Source of the DNA: Spodoptera frugiperda | Lineage: Eukaryota; Arthropoda; Insecta; Lepidoptera; Noctuidae | DNA length: 64,000 bases | Direction of reading: 5' to 3' | Assembly (NCBI RefSeq): GCF_023101765.2 | Contig: NC_064225.1 | Span: 8,234,001 to 8,298,000 of the forward strand | Shown: piece after piece, positions 40,198 through 52,172 of the stretch | How the letters are laid out: each line of letters starts with the position of its first letter | Position numbering within the stretch: position 1 is the first letter of the stretch | Made by a program: the position numbers and the translations under genes | The notes under the pieces: model-generated | What the model was told of the DNA's origin: nothing | What the model saw: only the letters and a program-made list of their open reading frames with translations | The model's database searches: none

Positions 40198-41277
40198 TTT
40201 CTAATGTCCAAAGGCTGTCTGTTTAACAGATAAACAGCTCATAAACCAGACTGTTTATATAAAATGTCTTGTGTATGGGAGAAACTTTAATGACAGCGGA
40301 CAAATTATGTTCGCTTTCCAGCCGGCTTAAATATAGACTTCCTAAGACGATGGAAAGCTGTTTGTGTGTCACTGAAGTTAATAAGTTTTGTAGTAGTCTT
40401 AAGGATAAATAATTTGGAGCATAGGACAACTAATATTTCAAACATTGGCAGGATTTGTAGTTCATATCAAGTTTAAGCTCATATCAGCGAGTTCCTTTAA
40501 GCGCAATTTGTATGTGTTACAAAATAAACATAGAGATTTGGATTTGTTCCGAATTGTAATTTTTGCTATGATCATAGTGACTACTCATAATCTATTTAAT
40601 GTTCATTGGTATCTACTACCATATACCTACGTGCACCAAAGTATACGAATGCAATCACGTTTATTAAAAAATCTAGATAGGCCACGAATGTATGCACATC
40701 TCTTAGAAAATAGATGCGGCAGATTTTACTGTGTCTTCTACACACGACACAATAATATGCTATATCTAACGTATTTTATAACGCATCCATATATGAAGTT
40801 AAGAGATGCATCTGTGACAGGAACCCATGTTACAAGCATAGTGCTGGTACATAAAGTAAATGGTTTGTCGACGGCTTTCTAGACCACTTTCGATGTTTAT
40901 CGGCTTGTGGTCAGTTTACTTACTTTCAGACTTCTTGTACCTATTGAGTTAAATCGTTCAGTTAATCAAGCGTTCGCGGTGAAATTTTAACGAAAGCTAA
41001 GATTTAGTTAGATAATTGTTACTGTCACGTAGTTAGAAGGAAAGTGCTTTAATTAATGTTTGATTTGAAATAGATCGCTTTGATTTTTTGTTTTAATATT
41101 TCGTGTGTTTTGGCCTGATGAACTGAATGTGTTCCTAACCGATACATTTACAACAGTAAGCTAGGTTATAGCAAAAATTACCGAACTTCGATACTTTTAA
41201 GACCAGCCGGTAAACGGATAACCTGATGGTAAGCAAACGCCGCCCATGGACACGCGAAACACCAGAGGCGTTACAAG

Positions 41278-42000
41278 GGTGTAGTATCAGCTCGCCCCCT
41301 GGATCTTGCCCCTTCCGATTAAAATGTTCCACTCGCCCCGTTTTTATTAATTTGGAGTTGTGGTTCGCCCCTTACGAAAACCCTTACGGGGCGAGTGAAA
41401 AATTTAACAATTAAATAATTATTTTGATGCATCGACTCGCCCCTTGCGGCATTTAAGTGTGGGAGAGCCATGCTTCAGCACGAATGGGCCGGCTCGACCG
41501 GAGTGATACCACGGCCTCACAGAAAACCGACGTGAAACAACGCTTGAGTTGTGTTTCGTTGTGTGAGTGAGGTTACCGGAGGCCCAATTCCCCCTTCCCA
41601 ATCTTCCCCATCCCCGATTCCCGAACAACCCTTAAATTCCTAACTCCCAAAAAGCCGGCAACGCACTTGTAACGCCTCTGGTGTTTCAAGTGTCCATGGG
41701 CGGCGGCGATTGCTTGCCATCAGGTAATACGTCTGCTCGGTTACCGGCTTGTATCATATAAAAAAAAAAATCCCTTTGAAATTTTTGAAGTTTTATTAAG
41801 GAAGAGAGAGTTTTATAAGAAGCATTATTGAAGTTTTAAGAAAAAATATTCATTTAAATATTTTATAAACTTAGAGTGCTGACAGTACTTTTAACTAACC
41901 AACAATCGGGGGCGAGTTGGAATATCTAATAATTTAAGGGGCGAGTTGATGCACTTAGGCAATCAGGGGCGAGATCCAAGGGGCGAGCTGAGCCTACACC
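41278..42000. mobile_element. hAT-like MITE with 8-bp target duplication
   Basis: The 723-bp element has ends GGTGTAGTATCAGCTCGCCC and, inverted, GGTGTAGGCTCAGCTCGCCC, continuing with TGGATC(T/C)(T/C)GCCCCT. The target duplication is exact: GTTACAAG at 41270-41277 and 42001-42008. The 8-bp length indicates the hAT superfamily. The motif GGGGCGAG or its complement occurs about nine times across the element. No transposase ORF. A family B copy (41457-41770) is inserted within it. Confidence 0.88.
41457..41770 (+). repeat. Family B repeat, well preserved, inside MITE
   Basis: Runs from GTGTGGGAGAGCCATGCTTC through CACGAATGGGCCGGCTCGAC, GTGTCCATGGGCGGCGGCG and ATTGCTTGCCATCAGG to a poly-A of about 10. 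It is opposite in orientation to the outer copy. Confidence 0.85.
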
Positions 42001-42498
42001 GTTACAAGTGTGTTGCCTTTTTTGGGATTTAAGGGTTGTTGGGGAATCGGAGATTGGGAAGATTGGGAAAGGGGGTAATTGGACCTCCAGTAACCTCACT
42101 CACACAACGCAAACGTTATTTCACGTAAATGATCAACATTTTTCATTGTCTTAGACAGAAGGTTGCAGCTAGTTCAGTGACTAACAGTTAAAGTATTTAA
42201 TTTGTCTGTTCTGTGAGTAATATCTACCAATACAGCACAAATATGTTAATCAATCGAAACACGTTTACCTACTTGTACAATTTACGAGCAAACAAAACCG
42301 GATTGATTCAAAATCAATCAGATTCCATGTCAATAGTGTGAACGATCGATTTGACTTACTTATTTACCCGGAACTATCTATCGGGTGCGCTTGCGCATAT
42401 GACATTATGCACAGAACATGTATAATGTAGACGCGGTTTTACAAAATGGCTTCCTCGTTTGATTTTATTTTCGCTTTTATGATATACATGGTTTTATC

Positions 42499-42582
42499 TG
42501 ACGGCTTCGTTGGTTGACTGGTCGCAAGTGTGACTACCGGACAAGGGTCTCAGGTTCAATTCCCTGGTCGGCTTATTTTGCT
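42499..42582 (+). repeat. Family T SINE head
   Basis: TGACGGCTTCGTTGGTTGAC, TGGTCGCAAGTGTGACTACC, GGACAAGGGTCTCAGG, TTCAATTCCCTGGTCGG. Only the tRNA-related head is kept. A further degenerate relative may lie at 42880-42945. Confidence 0.7.
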
Positions 42583-44431
42583 TTTTTAAAAAAAGAGTTA
42601 GAGAGAACAGTTTACCTACAATACATTAAGCATATATTTCTGCAAAGGGATTGCCATTAAAATTCTTACGTGAGTCATTGCTATCCAACTCATCTGATTG
42701 GTTAGCGGTTTTCCTCGTTCACAGAGACATGCGCACACGCATCTCTAATGTAAACATGTTTTGTGTGCATCTGTGCGTCTGTGTCTTCACGCAAATTTTA
42801 AGTAACGGGGTGAACTGAATGTGTGGGAATGATAAGTAGGTAATGAATACATTAGAGAACTAATCGAAGAACAATGTCATTGGTCAAGTGATGGTGTTAA
42901 ATGGTTGCAAGCGCGACTGCCAAGCGGGAGCTATCGGATTAAATTTCTTAATCTTAGTTATAAAGAATTCTTTACAATAGTACAAAGCGTGCAATTTCCT
43001 TTTAAAACATTGCCACACACTAAAGTTTTCTTCTGTGTCGTGGGTGCGTTCACAAACATAGAAGTTCACATACACATCATAACCAGACCCGAAACAACAA
43101 TTTGTGTATCACACAAAGAGTTATTCCGAGCCAGTTACCCAGACACCGCGTCAACTGTGCAGTCAAAAGTGTGCTCGCCGTATTGCTACAGGCCCACCGT
43201 ATTACATAGGACTCATATTTTGTCCCTTCTGGGAATAAAAAAGCGCAATTTAACATTTCGTTCATCACTATAGCGAACTAGATATTTATTGGCTGAGTAA
43301 TGCTAGCACACCGTGCAGTATAATAGGTGCTCCAGCGGATATGGCATTCAGACTAGGAGTTGCGCCATGCAAATACCGATAGCATTGCTGAAGTTACTTG
43401 ATCAATAAGTTATAGACACAATAGATGCATCTTAGGTGTTAATTTTGTGAAAATAGAGTAAGACAGTATAAGGTACAATGGTTGATATACCCATGCGGAT
43501 AAAAGCCCCTTACTAATAAGAGAATAAAAAAAAAAGTTATTGGCGCTTATCAATATGGTGAGGTTTTAGCTAAGTATAATTTAATAACACCATGCTTTTT
43601 AAACTGCGAAAGGGTGAGCCAAATTGGGCTTTCAAAAATAATAAAACTCCGTTTAAAAAGCGACTTCAAAAAACTAAAAAGTATAAAATCGCCCACAAAT
43701 GGCGGAGTAATCGGTGAAAAAATAACAAAAACAAACATCCGAACTAATTACCTCCTCCTTTTTTGAAGTCGGTAAAAAGATTTAACATTGTAAGAATGTT
43801 AAATGGAACATCCACTTTTAGCCAATAGTTGTTATGACCCACGTAGAGTTGAAACCTAGACACACATTTTACATCAACGCAATCAGCCTCAAATTTTTCA
43901 CTAACCACCGATGTCTAATTTCTCAGAAACATGTGCTATCACAGCTTCGTGCCAAGCGAGAACCGATCTTATCTCTAGTCAATTTGTCACATAATCTCTT
44001 CAAATCAAGCTACATTATACAGTACTGGAAACTGGACATACTCCAAATTACGTGACAGCACGTTTGAGCTCGTGCATTACTTCGCATGTATATCGGCATC
44101 TCGAGGCGGTTTGTAACTGTTTCACATAACCACCCAGCCTCAGGTAAAGAGGCCAGGCTAAAGTAATCAGCCCCAATTTTCCTAATGCCTCGTGAATTCC
44201 CGTCCACATTCTTAGCTTGCACGTACACTGAGTAGACACGCGAGTGTACGATCTCTGTGGATGCATGACTAGGAATACCTATAGGTATCCATATACGTGC
44301 CATGTTGAAACTTTATAACTATCATTAATTTTTATAAAGATCTAATCGTGTAATATAAGGACTGTATTCTGTTGACGACTTCGGTATTCCAAAATACCAA
44401 CTCCTGAAATGTTCTCAACATTTGATCATCA
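42583..44431. other. Non-coding, repeat-derived patches
   Basis: At 43560-43780 a stretch with AAAGCGACTTCAAAAAACT and CCTCCTTTTTTGAAGTCGGT carries an inverted TTTTTTGAAGTCG-type motif I recall as a common moth repeat. 44048-44303 has two overlapping minus frames of moderate length with no recognisable domain. I do not call a gene. Confidence 0.35.
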
Positions 44432-44520
44432 ACAGTCTATAAGTGGCCACTGCTGACCAAAGGCCTCTTCTCACGCGGAGGTTTGAGCATAATTAGAAAT
44501 TATAAGCCCAGGTTTATTCA
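44432..44520 (-). repeat. RTE-like LINE 3' end
   Basis: On the minus strand: CCTGGGCTTATAATTTC, CATAATT, CTCAAACC-inverse, GAGAAGAGGCCTTTGGTCAG, CAGTGGCCACTTATAGACTG and TTGATGATCAAA. It is the inverted relative of 20930-20990. Homology probably continues rightwards to about 44560 (GATGTTTTCCTTCACCG). Confidence 0.6.
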
Positions 44521-46365
44521 CGATGTTTTCCTTCACCGTTTGTCAACGGTGTCTAAATAATCTTAGAAAGTACATATAAATCGGAAAAAGTCACATTGAT
44601 ACTTGCCGTTGGTAAGTTTCATGCATGAGACGCGGGCGTCTTAAACCTCCGGGACACCACGACACTTTTTTACGGAAGTATAAAGAAATTGGACACCTTC
44701 TACATGGCAAATACTGACATACCTATCTAATTACATCACGGACTAGCACCATAAGCAAGTACTTAGTTAATAATCGTGAGAACTGACTTACGAGCTTATC
44801 TCTAAGCTGACGGTGCGTGCTTCATTACACGAATTAAATGCTTCCGTATCACTTTCTAATGTAATCTACTACGCAATACTTAACGATAATACCTTCTACA
44901 TTTGAGTAATTTTATTAACGCGTGCATTGATGGCACGCAGCACAATATTATGGGCACGTCATTGAACACAAAATTTGTTCTATACCTTTGGATATTTCTT
45001 GGCTATTTCTAATCAAATCGTCAAAGATTCAGAGTTACACAATGACTCCAGTCCGGCAAGAAATTTGACCAAAGAAGTATGTACCAATTTTTTTAAAAAA
45101 ATTATTGTGGCACATGTAGATTTAGAATACATTTCAGCCATGATCGCTTCCACTTCTTCCATGGCATGATGAAAAGCAATTTTTTTAATGGTGCGATGTT
45201 ACGTATGGGTTCGCCATCTCAGCTTTACACATATTTCACAAGTGCATTACTAAGAAAAATGTTCGTCACAAAAGTATTTAAAATCGACATAATTACAACG
45301 TTGCAACATTTTTTGTAATTAACCGTCTTTGTCAAATAACGTTTCATAATTTTCCCATTAAACTGGGTCGGCACTGAATGTACTATGTGCAGTACACGAC
45401 TACATGTCAAGCTATGCAACCAGTATAACATGACCGTCCAATGTGCGGGAAGATCATACAAAGCTAGAACATGATAAACTGGTTTGGTATATATCTATGT
45501 GTTGTCGTGTGTACTTTGTGGCACAACCACGAATACAAGCAACAATGAATGGATCCAAATGAGAATCTTGCAACACGTACAAAATCAGATTAAAGTGCGG
45601 TGAAGAATTTACTTATTATTCGTCCTTTTGGAAATGACTGATTGTGGAGATAATTTAAAAGTACGAATTCCCAGAAAAGTACGTTGTGAAACAGTCAATT
45701 TATTTTTGCAAATAGGCTACAAAGGAGCACTTTTATACATCAACATTAAAAAAATAATCTAGATGAGGTCGGCATTTCCTAGCGCACTACTCTGAGAAGA
45801 AATGCCGAAATAAACTCAGAGAAATATAAAACGTAGACGTCTGAACTACCCTAATGCTGACTGACTGATAGAAATTACTAAACACTAAACGTAAGAAAAC
45901 CACTTTCACACAGTCCAATGAATATGACCTAAACTATAACCATGACAATGAAATGTATGCAATTTATTAATAATTGGTAACCTGGTGTAACACTTAGTCG
46001 GTAGATAAGACTGTCTGTTACTTGCATCGAATTAATTTATTGCCCGCAACAACTCAAAACAAATTACAAAGAGTCAGTAAATGAAATGATGGAGGAAATA
46101 ATAAAACTGACGTAACAAATGAAATATTAAACACAACGACTCGAACATAACTGGCGAGTAAATGTGTTGGTTAAACCACGCAATAAACCTGAAAGCTTCT
46201 TACATAAAGCCATTAACTCAGTAACGTAAGCCACGAGAGAGAATCCTTGTCGAAACAAATGTGTTTCTAGTTTTAACTAAGCAGCTGTTGATTTTCGTGG
46301 AAATACGGAAGTAAAAGCACATTAAACACCAATAATTTTAATATTGCCTTAAAATCCTGCTCTTC
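44521..46365. other. Non-coding, 3' flank of tektin copy 1
   Basis: AT-rich. No ORF longer than about 80 codons and no repeat that I can support. Confidence 0.35.
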
Positions 46366-47898
46366 TCAAGCATTGGCAAATTCCTCTGGAGTTGGTAAAT
46401 GTGCGCGCACCCTAGAGATTCTATCTTGATCAATATTAAGACTCTTCCTTTTACAAGCTATATCCTTCTCCAACTCACCTCTATACTTCATAAGCTCCGC
46501 TCTCACCGCCTCAGCCTGTCTCAGTTTACCCTTTAAAGAGTCTGTGGTCTCTTTGATAAACTTGGATTCTGCCATCAAACCATACTGAGCTTCATCCCGA
46601 CAATTCTCTACGTTGGGTCGCCCAAAATTTCTGCTGCGTAGCCTAGTATTAGACAGTTTGTCGCGCTCGTCGTTTTCCCTTAACGAATCATTCAAGTAAT
46701 CAATGAGCTTTTCCACGTCTGCGATTGTTTTCAAGTTGTCCTTTAAGGTTTCCTCTAGTTTAGCGCAAAGCTGTTCCGTAGCGGACACTGTTTCTCCTAA
46801 CGCATGATTAGTTCTATCAGCTTGGATTTTCATGTCTTGAGATCCCTTTACAATAATTGTCATTAAGTCTCCTCGCAAGTTTTCAGACTTCTGTCTCACT
46901 TCCTCGCAATTTCTAATACTCTCTTTGCAAAAATGTTCCCAAAACTCCAAACTTGTTGCGTTCTCCGGCCATCGAGCGACCCCTGGGTGGTGGAGTATTA
47001 TATTAGAATCAGCTGTTAAATTCAAATTTTGATTGTCTACTTTCAAAGTGGATATCTTGTCGCTCCAATCAAACTCTATAGCTGCCTTAGCAGCTCTGTT
47101 ATTCTCCATTTGTACTTCGACTTTGGCTAGAGTTTCTTGGAAGACTCTTCTTATTTCTCCAACAATAGATACTTCTTTAATTAACTCTTGTTCAGCATCG
47201 TCTCTTACCAAATCTGGTTCATATCTGAACGTTCGAAGCTCCAAACACTCTCTAGAAATTGCTTCCGGCATCATCAAAATTCTACTAGCACTCTTTAGTT
47301 TCTGTCTGTTGGCATCTAATGTTTGAATCTCTTTGCTCATAGCATTAAGTGTATTCTGCACCTGATTCTTCCAGTGGGCCAAAGTTTTGACTCTGTCTTC
47401 TAATTTTTTGTTAGTACTATCTTGCATGTCATCCATGTCTTTCTTAGCTTTTGCTAAATCAGCTTTTATAGAGGCATCCAAAGCTTTAGCCTTGTCGGTT
47501 GCTCTCGGAGTTAAAGTGCGCAAGTTATTTCGTCTCCATTCTCCAGTAGAGTAACGTGTGATGGAATACTTGTCTACTACAGGTCGGACGCCTGTCATCC
47601 CAGCTTGAGGGGTCCAGTCTAAGTGACCAGCAGCCCACGGCCCGATGGGTCCCATGCCGAGGACGTCCCCACTCGTGCTATCCGTCTGCTGAGGGAGATA
47701 GCGCGGTGGTGCATCAGCAGGGTAATGTTTCTTCTCTGGTGGTTGGATGAAACCAGGGACATATGGAGAAGCAAAAGGATTTTCATGTGGTTTCCTCTCG
47801 CCACCTGGTATGTAGGTCGGCTTGTCTAAATTACTTTGCGGTGCGTTCGGACAGATATAGGGGCATGTATCCATATTTTTAGCCATTGGATTTGACAT
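46366..47898 (-). CDS. Tektin, copy 1 (510 aa)
   Basis: A full-length, intronless tektin. Residues 1-105 are a proline-rich head (PPEKKHYPADAPPRYLPQ). WTPQAGMTGVRPVVDKYSIT then leads into RYSTGEWRRNN, the tektin N-terminal motif. The rest, to residue 500, is almost entirely coiled coil in four helical segments, with the linker PEAISRECLELR and the block LEFWEHFCKESIRNCEEVR. The family signature is near canonical at residue 427 (RPNVENCRDEAQ against RPNVELCRD). The end (SLNIDQDR..RVRAHLPTP) resembles tektin-4/3. Tektins are filaments inside the A-tubule of ciliary and sperm-flagellar doublets. Insects use them mainly in sperm and mechanosensory cilia. It lies 1.5 kb downstream of copy 2 on the same strand. 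The exact subtype is not settled. Confidence 0.95.
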   Translation of the reverse strand: MSNPMAKNMDTCPYICPNAPQSNLDKPTYIPGGERKPHENPFASPYVPGFIQPPEKKHYPADAPPRYLPQQTDSTSGDVLGMGPIGPWAAGHLDWTPQAGMTGVRPVVDKYSITRYSTGEWRRNNLRTLTPRATDKAKALDASIKADLAKAKKDMDDMQDSTNKKLEDRVKTLAHWKNQVQNTLNAMSKEIQTLDANRQKLKSASRILMMPEAISRECLELRTFRYEPDLVRDDAEQELIKEVSIVGEIRRVFQETLAKVEVQMENNRAAKAAIEFDWSDKISTLKVDNQNLNLTADSNIILHHPGVARWPENATSLEFWEHFCKESIRNCEEVRQKSENLRGDLMTIIVKGSQDMKIQADRTNHALGETVSATEQLCAKLEETLKDNLKTIADVEKLIDYLNDSLRENDERDKLSNTRLRSRNFGRPNVENCRDEAQYGLMAESKFIKETTDSLKGKLRQAEAVRAELMKYRGELEKDIACKRKSLNIDQDRISRVRAHLPTPEEFANA

Positions 47899-49393
47899 CT
47901 TGACAGGAATTTAGAATAGAATCAGAGTAAAAAAATAATTAAAAATTAAAATTAAAACGACTTATAATAAGTTACGCACAACTAACATTGTCATAATGAC
48001 ATATGATCTGTACACATTATTCAATGGTTCAAATGGTTTCATTAAGTGGCCAGTAGCTTTTCTATAGATATGTACTTTTTGATAACTATGAAAAACTTCT
48101 TTCAACCGAACCAATGTCTACGTGATTATTATAAAATACCAAGTAGGTAAATCCCTGAAGTTTTACTTAGAAATAACTGTTCTTGGACCCATGAGCATCT
48201 AACCTAATTAGCACATAACTCTACAGAAATCAATGGCGGATCGCAATCTTTCTCTAACATACAAAACTAACGGTTTCAAGATAAAGAGCTTCTGTGTAAT
48301 TTTAGCAGCAAGTATCTTTGATCAAATTATGGGACTCGTGTCTTCCAGCGAGTGATGGGAGAATGGTTGCTTCATACAAAGGTCAGTAGCGTATTGTTCT
48401 CATGTTCCCATCCCTCGTGGGACCCTGTATTGTTCGAAATGATAACTTACTTATAGTTTTTATTTCGATGCTGTTTGATACTATCACGCCAAAGGTTCCG
48501 TTTCCGTATTTTAATAGATTTATACCTATGAGCATTAAAAGCTTCTAGTAGGTATCCATATATTTTTTTGTTTGATAACCACTTGGCGTGTTTGTAATGG
48601 TGAAAAGTGGGTTTACATTGTACAGTGGCATTTCTGCCGTAATGTGCACCTCTGACTACCTCTTCGTGGATAAAAGACGTGACGTGATGTATTTAAGTTC
48701 TTTGAAATCAAGTCCTCTAAGATCTGTTCATATTTTCTGATAGGTTCAGTGATAGGTGTCTATCAAAGTGGTATAATTTCATTCATCTCTCTCCATTGAT
48801 TAGCTGCTTTGCTATGGAATTACAAGCTTTATTACACAGAAGGAACACGTTATCGAACTAGCGGCTAGAGACCTATTGGTTGTTGCACTGCAAGCTGGTG
48901 ATGCTATTTTATAGTATTTTACGCAAGTAAAGTGTATGCCTTCTGCTATTCCTTATCTTGATGGCAGTTGTATGAGCGTACTCGGAGTAAATGATGTGCA
49001 AAACAATAATAAAGAGTGAAAGGTTCTGGCAAATGGCACTCCGACACGATTGTTATGTCTGAAATGAGCTGCGATTGCTTACGTAACTTCTTTCACAGTT
49101 GGAATGGCTACGTCAGGTAGTGCTATGTACGCGTACAGTTTACCCAAACTTTACAATCCAAACAAAAATTTGTGACGAGGTCTTCTGATAACATTATTTG
49201 TCATAATAAAACAAATGTTAAACTTAAAGCATGATAATATAATAGTCTAAAAATATATTACGTAGGTATAAGTATTCGAAATAATAGCTAAAATACAAAA
49301 TACGGATGCTGCGTATTTCCCAAAGGGAATGACAAACGCATCGCATACGCAATTATCGAAAGATACCTACAGTTACTAAAATAAATGACTAAC
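47899..49393. other. Tektin intergenic region with a SINE 3' part
   Basis: No gene seen. It must contain the promoter of copy 1 (right above 47898) and the 3' end of copy 2. The 3' part of a family T SINE is at 48590-48700 (+): AAAAGTGGGTTTACATTGTA, TGCCGTAATGTGCACCTCTG, GATAAAAGACGTGACG. Confidence 0.5.
48590..48700 (+). repeat. Family T SINE, 3' part
   Basis: Same order as the minus-strand reading of 352-450: TGGTGAAAAGTGGG, ACAGTGGCATTTCTGCCG, CTCTGACTACCTCTTCGTGG, ATAAAAG. The tRNA-like head is missing. Confidence 0.65.
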
Positions 49394-50935
49394 TCAATAT
49401 CCAGCAAGTTCCGATGCTGAGGGATAGTGAGAGCGCACTACTCCACATCGGTCTCGGTCTATGTTCAAAGTCTTTCTCTTCGATGCTATAGCTTTTTCCA
49501 ATTCAGTTCTTTTGTTCACCAATTCGCCTCTCAATCTCTCAGCGTTTTTCAGCTGACCGAGAAGTGACGTCACCGTCTCATGAATCGTCTTCACCTCTTC
49601 TATCAAACCGACATGCGGCTGATCTCTAACGTTTTCCCCATGAGGTCTCCAATTATTTCTATTGTCCAGTCTAGTTTGAGCCAACTTCATCGCACAGTCC
49701 ATCTTCTTAACAGATGATTGCAAATCTTCTATCAAAGCCTCCATGTCGGCAATTCTTTGGAGAGTAGCTCTCAAATTCTCTTCCAATTTCGTGCACAATT
49801 CTGTGGTAATAGCTACAGTTTCTGCTAATGCCATATCAGTTCTATCTGCTTGGTTACGCAACTTTCGACCATTGTTCACTAGTATAGCGTCTAAACTACC
49901 TCGTAAGTCAGCAGACTTTTGCCGAGCTGCTTCACAGTTTTGTACATTTTCTCGACAGAAATATTCCCAATATTCTAGAGGTGCGCTAAATTCACCGAAT
50001 CTTGTAGAACCCGGTCTAAACAATATTGTAGGCGACTTAGTATTGAGACTTAAATTAATAGATTCTGTGTTATATGCCATAGCTTTATCACACCAATCAT
50101 ACTCTATTCTGTGTTTTGCGGCTTTGTTTACTGCCATTTGATCTTCTATTTTAGCTAAAGTTGCTTTAATTGTAGCTCTGACTTCATTAACAAGTTTCAT
50201 TTCTTTGACCAATTCTTGTTCAGCTATATCAGCTACCAAGTCTGGTACGAATCGATTCGAACGTAGATCCAAACATTCTTTGGAAATTGATTCAGGCAAC
50301 ATCAGCACTCTAGAAGCACCTTTTAGTCGTTGCCTATCGATTTCTAGCAATTCCACTTCTCGGGTGATAGCACTACAAGCCCGCTCTACTTCTATTTTCC
50401 ATCGGAATATATCTTTCGCTTTTTGTTTCAATCGTTTCTCGTTTTCGTTTTGTTGTTTATCGATATTTCCAAATGCTTGCATAATAGAAGATTTAGCATT
50501 ATATTGTACGATATTAGATTCAGTCATAACATCTGGGTTTAAAACATCCTCGTTGTGTTTTCTCCACTCACTAAGCGAATACCTACTTAAAGAATATTTA
50601 TTTACGGGTGGTCTTGTGCCAGTCATCTCCCCAAGAGGAGTCCAGTCAACCTTACCATCTAGGCCAGGCTTCAAATTAGGTAAATATTGGAAATCATCTA
50701 TTCCTGCAAGTTCTGGATTCGTTCGTCTACTTTCTTCTTGTTTCATCTTGAGCTGAGCTGCGGCTTCAGCAGGTTTTGGAGCATCCTCTGTAACCATTTT
50801 TTCTCGCTGTTTCTCCTTGGCCTCTTCTATTTGTTGTAACACATGATCAGGAGACTTTTCAGACAGCATGTAAGCTGCCATCTCCTGCTTCGTTGGGCAT
50901 TGATCTTTGTCAGGAAAAGATGTTAGTTGCTGCAT
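49394..50935 (-). CDS. Tektin, copy 2 (513 aa)
   Basis: Intronless. A charged head with KEKQREKMVTEDAPKPAEAA precedes WTPLGEMTGTRPPVNKYSLS and RYSLSEWRKHNEDVLNPD. Coiled-coil segments carry LMLPESISKECLDLRSNRF, IEYDWCDKAMAYNTESINLS, LEYWEYFCRENVQNCEAAR and LRNQADRTDMALAETVA. The signature position (residue 430) reads RPHGENVRDQPH and not RPNVELCRD, so it is degenerate in the same way as in copy 3. The C-terminus LNIDRDRCGVVRSHYPSASE and LAGY matches tektin-4 (IDR..C...R..YP....LAGY). Copies 2 and 3 are clearly sisters. The function expected is structural, in the axoneme. An altered signature may mean altered partner contacts (inference). Confidence 0.95.
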   Translation of the reverse strand: MQQLTSFPDKDQCPTKQEMAAYMLSEKSPDHVLQQIEEAKEKQREKMVTEDAPKPAEAAAQLKMKQEESRRTNPELAGIDDFQYLPNLKPGLDGKVDWTPLGEMTGTRPPVNKYSLSRYSLSEWRKHNEDVLNPDVMTESNIVQYNAKSSIMQAFGNIDKQQNENEKRLKQKAKDIFRWKIEVERACSAITREVELLEIDRQRLKGASRVLMLPESISKECLDLRSNRFVPDLVADIAEQELVKEMKLVNEVRATIKATLAKIEDQMAVNKAAKHRIEYDWCDKAMAYNTESINLSLNTKSPTILFRPGSTRFGEFSAPLEYWEYFCRENVQNCEAARQKSADLRGSLDAILVNNGRKLRNQADRTDMALAETVAITTELCTKLEENLRATLQRIADMEALIEDLQSSVKKMDCAMKLAQTRLDNRNNWRPHGENVRDQPHVGLIEEVKTIHETVTSLLGQLKNAERLRGELVNKRTELEKAIASKRKTLNIDRDRCGVVRSHYPSASELAGY

Positions 50936-51541
50936 CGTTGATTTCTTTCAAATACTATTCTACTGAAAAAAAATGTATTTTACATAAGAAAAAAATACTT
51001 TTGACGAAATCTATCTATCAAACAATGTCATATTATCATTTAATTTGACATTTCCTATTCGTTTTTCTAATGTATTATTGATCATTTTTTTTAGTAATTA
51101 GTGGCCTAACACGACTACTATAATAACCTTTTTTTATTTTGATTGATTTGAACTTTCTTTTATTCAGATACTATACATACAACAGTTCGACAGTTTTCAG
51201 TCCAGTTAAATTTGTCGGTCAAAATCTTGGTCTGAGTAATAAAATGATGTAATGAAAATATCTATTATTATTGATCTATTAATATTCCATTTTCGATTTG
51301 TATTCTACTTCCAAATGGTTATAATTATGTTTCTCATTTTACATGCTTTTTTTAAATAATACTAGTTTATTTGTAGACTGAGAAACAAAAATATGGAGGT
51401 GCACATAAAACTATAATACGAGTATAATGCACCCACTTTACTACTTACTAGTCCCATAAATAAACTAATGGAATACCAAAAATATGTATATTAAACAACA
51501 TTAACAAAATCTAAAAATTTTAACAAAAATATACAACAACA
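50936..51541. other. Non-coding, 5' flank of tektin copy 2
   Basis: AT-rich. Presumably holds the promoter of copy 2 next to 50935. No motif can be singled out. Confidence 0.35.
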
Positions 51542-51740
51542 TGAAGTCAAAGTCAAAGTCAAAGTCAAAGCATTTATTTCAATTAATCCTAAATTAGGCA
51601 CTTTTGAAACGTCAAATTGAATTGTCCGTCAGTCTGTCTGTCAGTGAAGCTAGGCGCTCGTTCCAAAGTGTTGCTTCGAATGGAGAAGAACGAGCAAGAA
51701 ACTCCATCGTTACTCTTTTCAAAAATGTTTTTTACAATAT
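51542..51740 (-). repeat. Non-LTR 3' end with TTTGAC tail, best copy
   Basis: Minus strand: GGAGTTTCTTGCTCGTTCTT, CTCCATTCGAAGCAACACTT, GGAACGAGCGCCTAGCTTC, ACTGACAGACAGACTGACGG, GACGTTTCAAAAGTGCC, then (TTTGAC)4. LINE-derived sequence may continue to 51847, where the LTR element is inserted. Confidence 0.75.
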
Positions 51741-51847
51741 CTCTGATACATTATTTGATCATTTACCTATTGTATATATATGTAGGAACAATGTAACGAC
51801 AATACGACGTCAAAACTATGGGACAATAAAACCAATTTGTAAAGAAT

Positions 51848-52172
51848 TGTTATTTCAAGATGCAAGACGATTAAATGAAATTCATAACTTTCAGGAATTA
51901 CAATTTATATTTACAGAACAATTATAAAACAATAATCCGTCTCATCGACCAATATTCGAATTAATTATTTCCCGCCATTTTTAAAATATATCATTTGACG
52001 TTCCATTTCAGCTAACAATTATTTTTAAACAATTTATATTGTCTATGAAATGATGAAAGAGGTTTAATATATTTATTCCTATGAATAGTACTCAGTAATT
52101 AAATACTATCCTTTTTATATTATAATTCCATCCTACATTATATCTGTCTGGTGTTGCTAGTGGTTGTTAACA
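51848..52172 (-). repeat. 3' LTR of the dead-interior element
   Basis: 325 bp, TG...CA, same length and sequence as 56359-56683 by eye. GAAT lies outside it at 51844-51847. A purine-rich GGATGGCCGAG stands just inside on the minus strand and is only a weak polypurine tract. Confidence 0.93.

Larger units (their letters stand above)
41191..42130 (-). repeat. Family B copy split by a hAT-like MITE
   Basis: 41191-41277 (3' part) and 42001-42130 (5' part) are two halves of one minus-orientation family B copy. They are separated by the element at 41278-42000 and share the duplicated GTTACAAG at the join. Without the insert, the sequence reads through the family consensus AACGC...CTTGTAACACAC. Confidence 0.85.

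Noticed and set aside
40445..40882. 145-codon + strand ORF
   Set aside because: It starts at TTG, with no domain, no splice or polyadenylation context and ordinary AT-rich composition.
44010..44303. Overlapping 97- and 72-codon minus ORFs as an LHFPL upstream exon
   Set aside because: Neither frame has the hydrophobic helices or cysteines expected of the LHFPL N-terminal half.
46366..50935. Plus-strand ORFs of 97-183 codons opposite the tektins (also at 58084-59291)
   Set aside because: Shadows of the tektin coding strands. No independent signal.
51604..51927. 107-codon + strand ORF
   Set aside because: It reads antisense through a LINE tail and runs across the LTR boundary at 51848.
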